Positions 62,176 through 64,000 of a stretch of DNA of 64,000 bases are shown here, piece after piece (within the stretch, counting starts at the first letter, position 1; each line of letters begins with the position of its first letter). A model generated the notes under the pieces. That model did not search any database. It was not told the DNA's origin and worked only from the letters and a program-made list of their open reading frames with translations. A program made the translations under genes and the position numbers. Source of the DNA: Paractinoplanes tereljensis (lineage in GTDB: Bacteria; Actinomycetota; Actinomycetes; Mycobacteriales; Micromonosporaceae); NCBI RefSeq assembly GCF_016862435.1, contig NZ_BOMY01000025.1:62001-126000 (forward strand), read 5' to 3'.

Positions 62176-64000
62176 TCAGCGGCGGCCGGGCAGCAGCCGC
62201 AGCGGGCTGAAGCGGGCCAGTGAGTCCCGCAGCCGGCCGGAGACGGTGACCGTGCGGGTCGAGGCCTCGGCCAGGGCCAGCCGCCACCGCAGCAGCACCG
62301 ACGGCGGCAGCAGCACCGCCATCAGGCGGGTGCGGCGGTTGGCCGAGCGGGCCAGGCCCTTACGGACCGTGCCCAGCGCCGCCGTCAGCTCGCCGCCCTG
62401 CATCGGCTGACGGGCGTACCGGGCCCGCTCCTCGGCCGTGCCGAGCAGGGCGGCCGCGGAGGCCGGCTGCTCGAGCAGGACCGCGTCCTGGATCAGCCGC
62501 TGGGCGGTGACCCGGGGCGTCTCGGTCGGGTCGACCGGGATCCGGAAGTCGATCATCGTGTCGAGGAGCTCCTCCCAGGCGGCGTGGGCGTCCTCGCGGG
62601 CGCGTGCCGCCTCGGGGGTGACCTCGATGTCGAGATCGACGCCGGCCCCACCGGACGCCGACAGCACCTTTGGTGTCCTGGGCACCGTCGCGGCGTGCCG
62701 GTGCCGGCGCAGCAGAACCCGGCGCAGGGCCGGGATCAGCAGCAACGCGATCAGCAGGGCCACGATGCCGAAGATCCACAGGGTGGTCGACGACGTGCCG
62801 CCGCCGGTCGTGTCGAAGGCGCTGGAGCCGGCCGTGTTGTTGCCGCCCCGGTCGGCTTCGTCGGGGCCGTTCGCGGCGGCCGACGGGTTGGTGCCGGGCG
62901 CTGCCGCCGACGTCGACGACGAGGCCGTCGGGATCGGGGCGTCGGTGTCCGGCGCGTAGTCGGAGCGGGCCGCGCCGAGCACGTTCGCCGCCGGGGTGGC
63001 GTCGAACGGGACCCAGCCGAAGCCCTGGAAGTAGACCTCGGTCCAGGCGTGCGCGTTGCGGTTGGTGATCGACCAGCCGCCGCTGTCGGGGGTGCCGCGG
63101 GTGAAGCCGAACGCGACCCGGGCCGGAATGCCGGCCACCCGGGCCAGCCAGGCCAGCGCCGCCGCGTACTGCTGGCAGTAGCCGACCTTGGTGCGCAGGA
63201 ACGCCGCGATGTCCGAGCTGTTGCCGGCCGACTGGGTGGACAGGCTGTAGGTGAACCCGTTGTCCTTGGAGAAGTAGTCGTACAGCGCCCGCATCTTGTC
63301 GTAGTCGGTGCTCTTGCCCTTGATCTTCTCGGCGACCAGGGCATCGACCTCGGCGTCGCGCGGGGTGTTGGTGTACTGCGTGCGCAGCGGGTTGTCCTTG
63401 CCGAGCGGGTCGGCGGTGCGCAGCTCGGTGGGGGTGTAACTCGCCCGTACGTAGTCGAACTCGTACTTCTTGCCCTTGGTCGTCTGCCGGTTGGAGAAGA
63501 TGACCTGCTGGTTGGGGTCGAAGGACCAGCCGCCGCCGATGTCACTGATCTGCACGGTGTTCGAGTAGATCGGCATCATGCTCTGCCGCAGCGCGTCGGT
63601 GACCTCGACCTCCGCGTGGTACTGCTGGAAGTCGCCGCCGGCGGTGCCGCCGCGCGGGTCGGGCAGGCCCCGGTTGACCGAGTTGCCGACCGGCGCGCGG
63701 TTGCCGAAGCCCAGGTTGGTGAGCTGGTCGGCGACCCCGAACCGCAGGTAGAACGGGTTCTTCTCGGTGGTCTTCAGCTTGATCAGCTGGGTGGTCTCGC
63801 TCTGCTGCAGCTGGCCGCTGAGCCCGGCGAACAGGCTGATCCGGCCGCCCGCGCCGTTGCCCGCCCCGGCTCCGCCGATCCCGCTGCCGCTCTGGGTGAT
63901 CTGCGACAGCAGGCCACCGCTGACGGTCGGCACCAGCAGCGGCAGCACGACCGCCGCGGCCACGCCCACCACGCCGAGCCGGCGGCCGGCCGCGGCCAGC
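62176..64000 (-). CDS. Transglutaminase-like membrane protein, TgpA type (partial)
   Basis: At least 607 residues; the frame is open at the right edge, so the N-terminal membrane domain is missing. The visible part is an extracellular region with a transglutaminase core: VGYCQQYAAALAWLARVAGIPARVAFGF, then NRNAHAWTEVYFQGFGWVPFDATP, giving Cys, His and Asp of the papain-like triad. A Ser/Thr/Pro-rich linker, one membrane helix (LWIFGIVALLIALLLIPAL) and a cytoplasmic DUF4129-like tail follow. Such proteins lie beside DUF58 and MoxR genes near the dcw cluster. They may act on cell-wall or surface proteins. Confidence 0.88.
   Translation of the reverse strand, partial: LAAAGRRLGVVGVAAAVVLPLLVPTVSGGLLSQITQSGSGIGGAGAGNGAGGRISLFAGLSGQLQQSETTQLIKLKTTEKNPFYLRFGVADQLTNLGFGNRAPVGNSVNRGLPDPRGGTAGGDFQQYHAEVEVTDALRQSMMPIYSNTVQISDIGGGWSFDPNQQVIFSNRQTTKGKKYEFDYVRASYTPTELRTADPLGKDNPLRTQYTNTPRDAEVDALVAEKIKGKSTDYDKMRALYDYFSKDNGFTYSLSTQSAGNSSDIAAFLRTKVGYCQQYAAALAWLARVAGIPARVAFGFTRGTPDSGGWSITNRNAHAWTEVYFQGFGWVPFDATPAANVLGAARSDYAPDTDAPIPTASSSTSAAAPGTNPSAAANGPDEADRGGNNTAGSSAFDTTGGGTSSTTLWIFGIVALLIALLLIPALRRVLLRRHRHAATVPRTPKVLSASGGAGVDLDIEVTPEAARAREDAHAAWEELLDTMIDFRIPVDPTETPRVTAQRLIQDAVLLEQPASAAALLGTAEERARYARQPMQGGELTAALGTVRKGLARSANRRTRLMAVLLPPSVLLRWRLALAEASTRTVTVSGRLRDSLARFSPLRLLPGRR

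Overview
The window is about 72% GC. It reads as chromosomal DNA from a filamentous actinomycete, most likely Micromonosporaceae (Actinoplanes-like). This rests on GTG and leaderless starts, PASTA-kinase and Rv2175c-type genes, a Streptomyces subtilisin inhibitor family gene, an ImuA/ImuB/DnaE2 mutasome and scattered carotenoid genes. Several genes (class II DAHP synthase end, metF, polyprenyl synthase, Rv2175c homologue, PASTA kinase, DUF3040 gene) are those that flank the dcw (cell division) region in mycobacteria, so a dcw cluster may lie beyond the right edge. No rRNA, tRNA, CRISPR array, phage or complete insertion sequence was seen.

Layout. 1-5.8 kb: tail of aroG, threonine aldolase, sialidase-like BNR protein, large secreted GH3 glycosidase. 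5.7-7.8 kb: MarR-DHA2 efflux unit with two matching operators. 7.8-13.3 kb: accessory zone with an uncharacterised gene, an 18-copy octamer array, a DUF222-HNH gene under a DNA-damage-type promoter, an HNH remnant, an AraC/methyltransferase pair and an intact HNH gene. 13.3-20.8 kb: CDP-alcohol phosphatidyltransferase, metF, polyprenyl synthase, split lycopene cyclase, Rv2175c homologue, a Ser/Pro-rich membrane protein, PASTA kinase, endonuclease IV. 20.8-31.3 kb: regulators paired with enzymes or transporters (LysR, GATase-like, SpoIIE phosphatase, XRE/SDR, two MFS, GDSL hydrolase, TetR/FAD monooxygenase). 31.3-37.8 kb: sdhCAB, a divergent LysR and a membrane protein joining a binding-protein-like region to a VWA domain. 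37.9-47.9 kb: a long minus-strand run with carotenoid genes (desaturase, glycosyltransferase, CruF, CrtA-like), YbaK, AKR, SDR, then an ABC transporter and a MoCo-sulfurase-like gene. 47.9-50.4 kb: APC permease and GNAT. 50.4-61 kb: DNA-damage tolerance, with a HEPN-like gene, imuA, imuB, dnaE2, SSI-type inhibitor, methyltransferase, phosphodiesterase and dinB. 61-64 kb: DUF3040, DUF402, and a truncated transglutaminase.

How the genes work together. The strongest system-level signal is a putative DNA-damage regulon. The DUF222-HNH gene (promoter 10872-10894), the imu operon (50432-50454) and dinB (59666-59688) each carry a TTGTC-type -35 element, an 8-nt spacer and a TANNNT-like -10, resembling the PafBC/RecA-NDp promoter of actinobacteria. 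The first two share a 20-nt core with one difference. The imu promoter also has a LexA-type box. A 167-residue HEPN-like protein with an Rx4H motif leads the mutasome operon.

A second signal is the number of short tandem duplications. Nine arrays lie between 8 and 38 kb, and several sit on gene 3' ends and include the stop codon. A third is the split carotenoid pathway, with precursor and cyclase genes near 15-16.8 kb and tailoring genes near 41-45.6 kb, as in the dispersed sioxanthin-type arrangement known from Salinispora.
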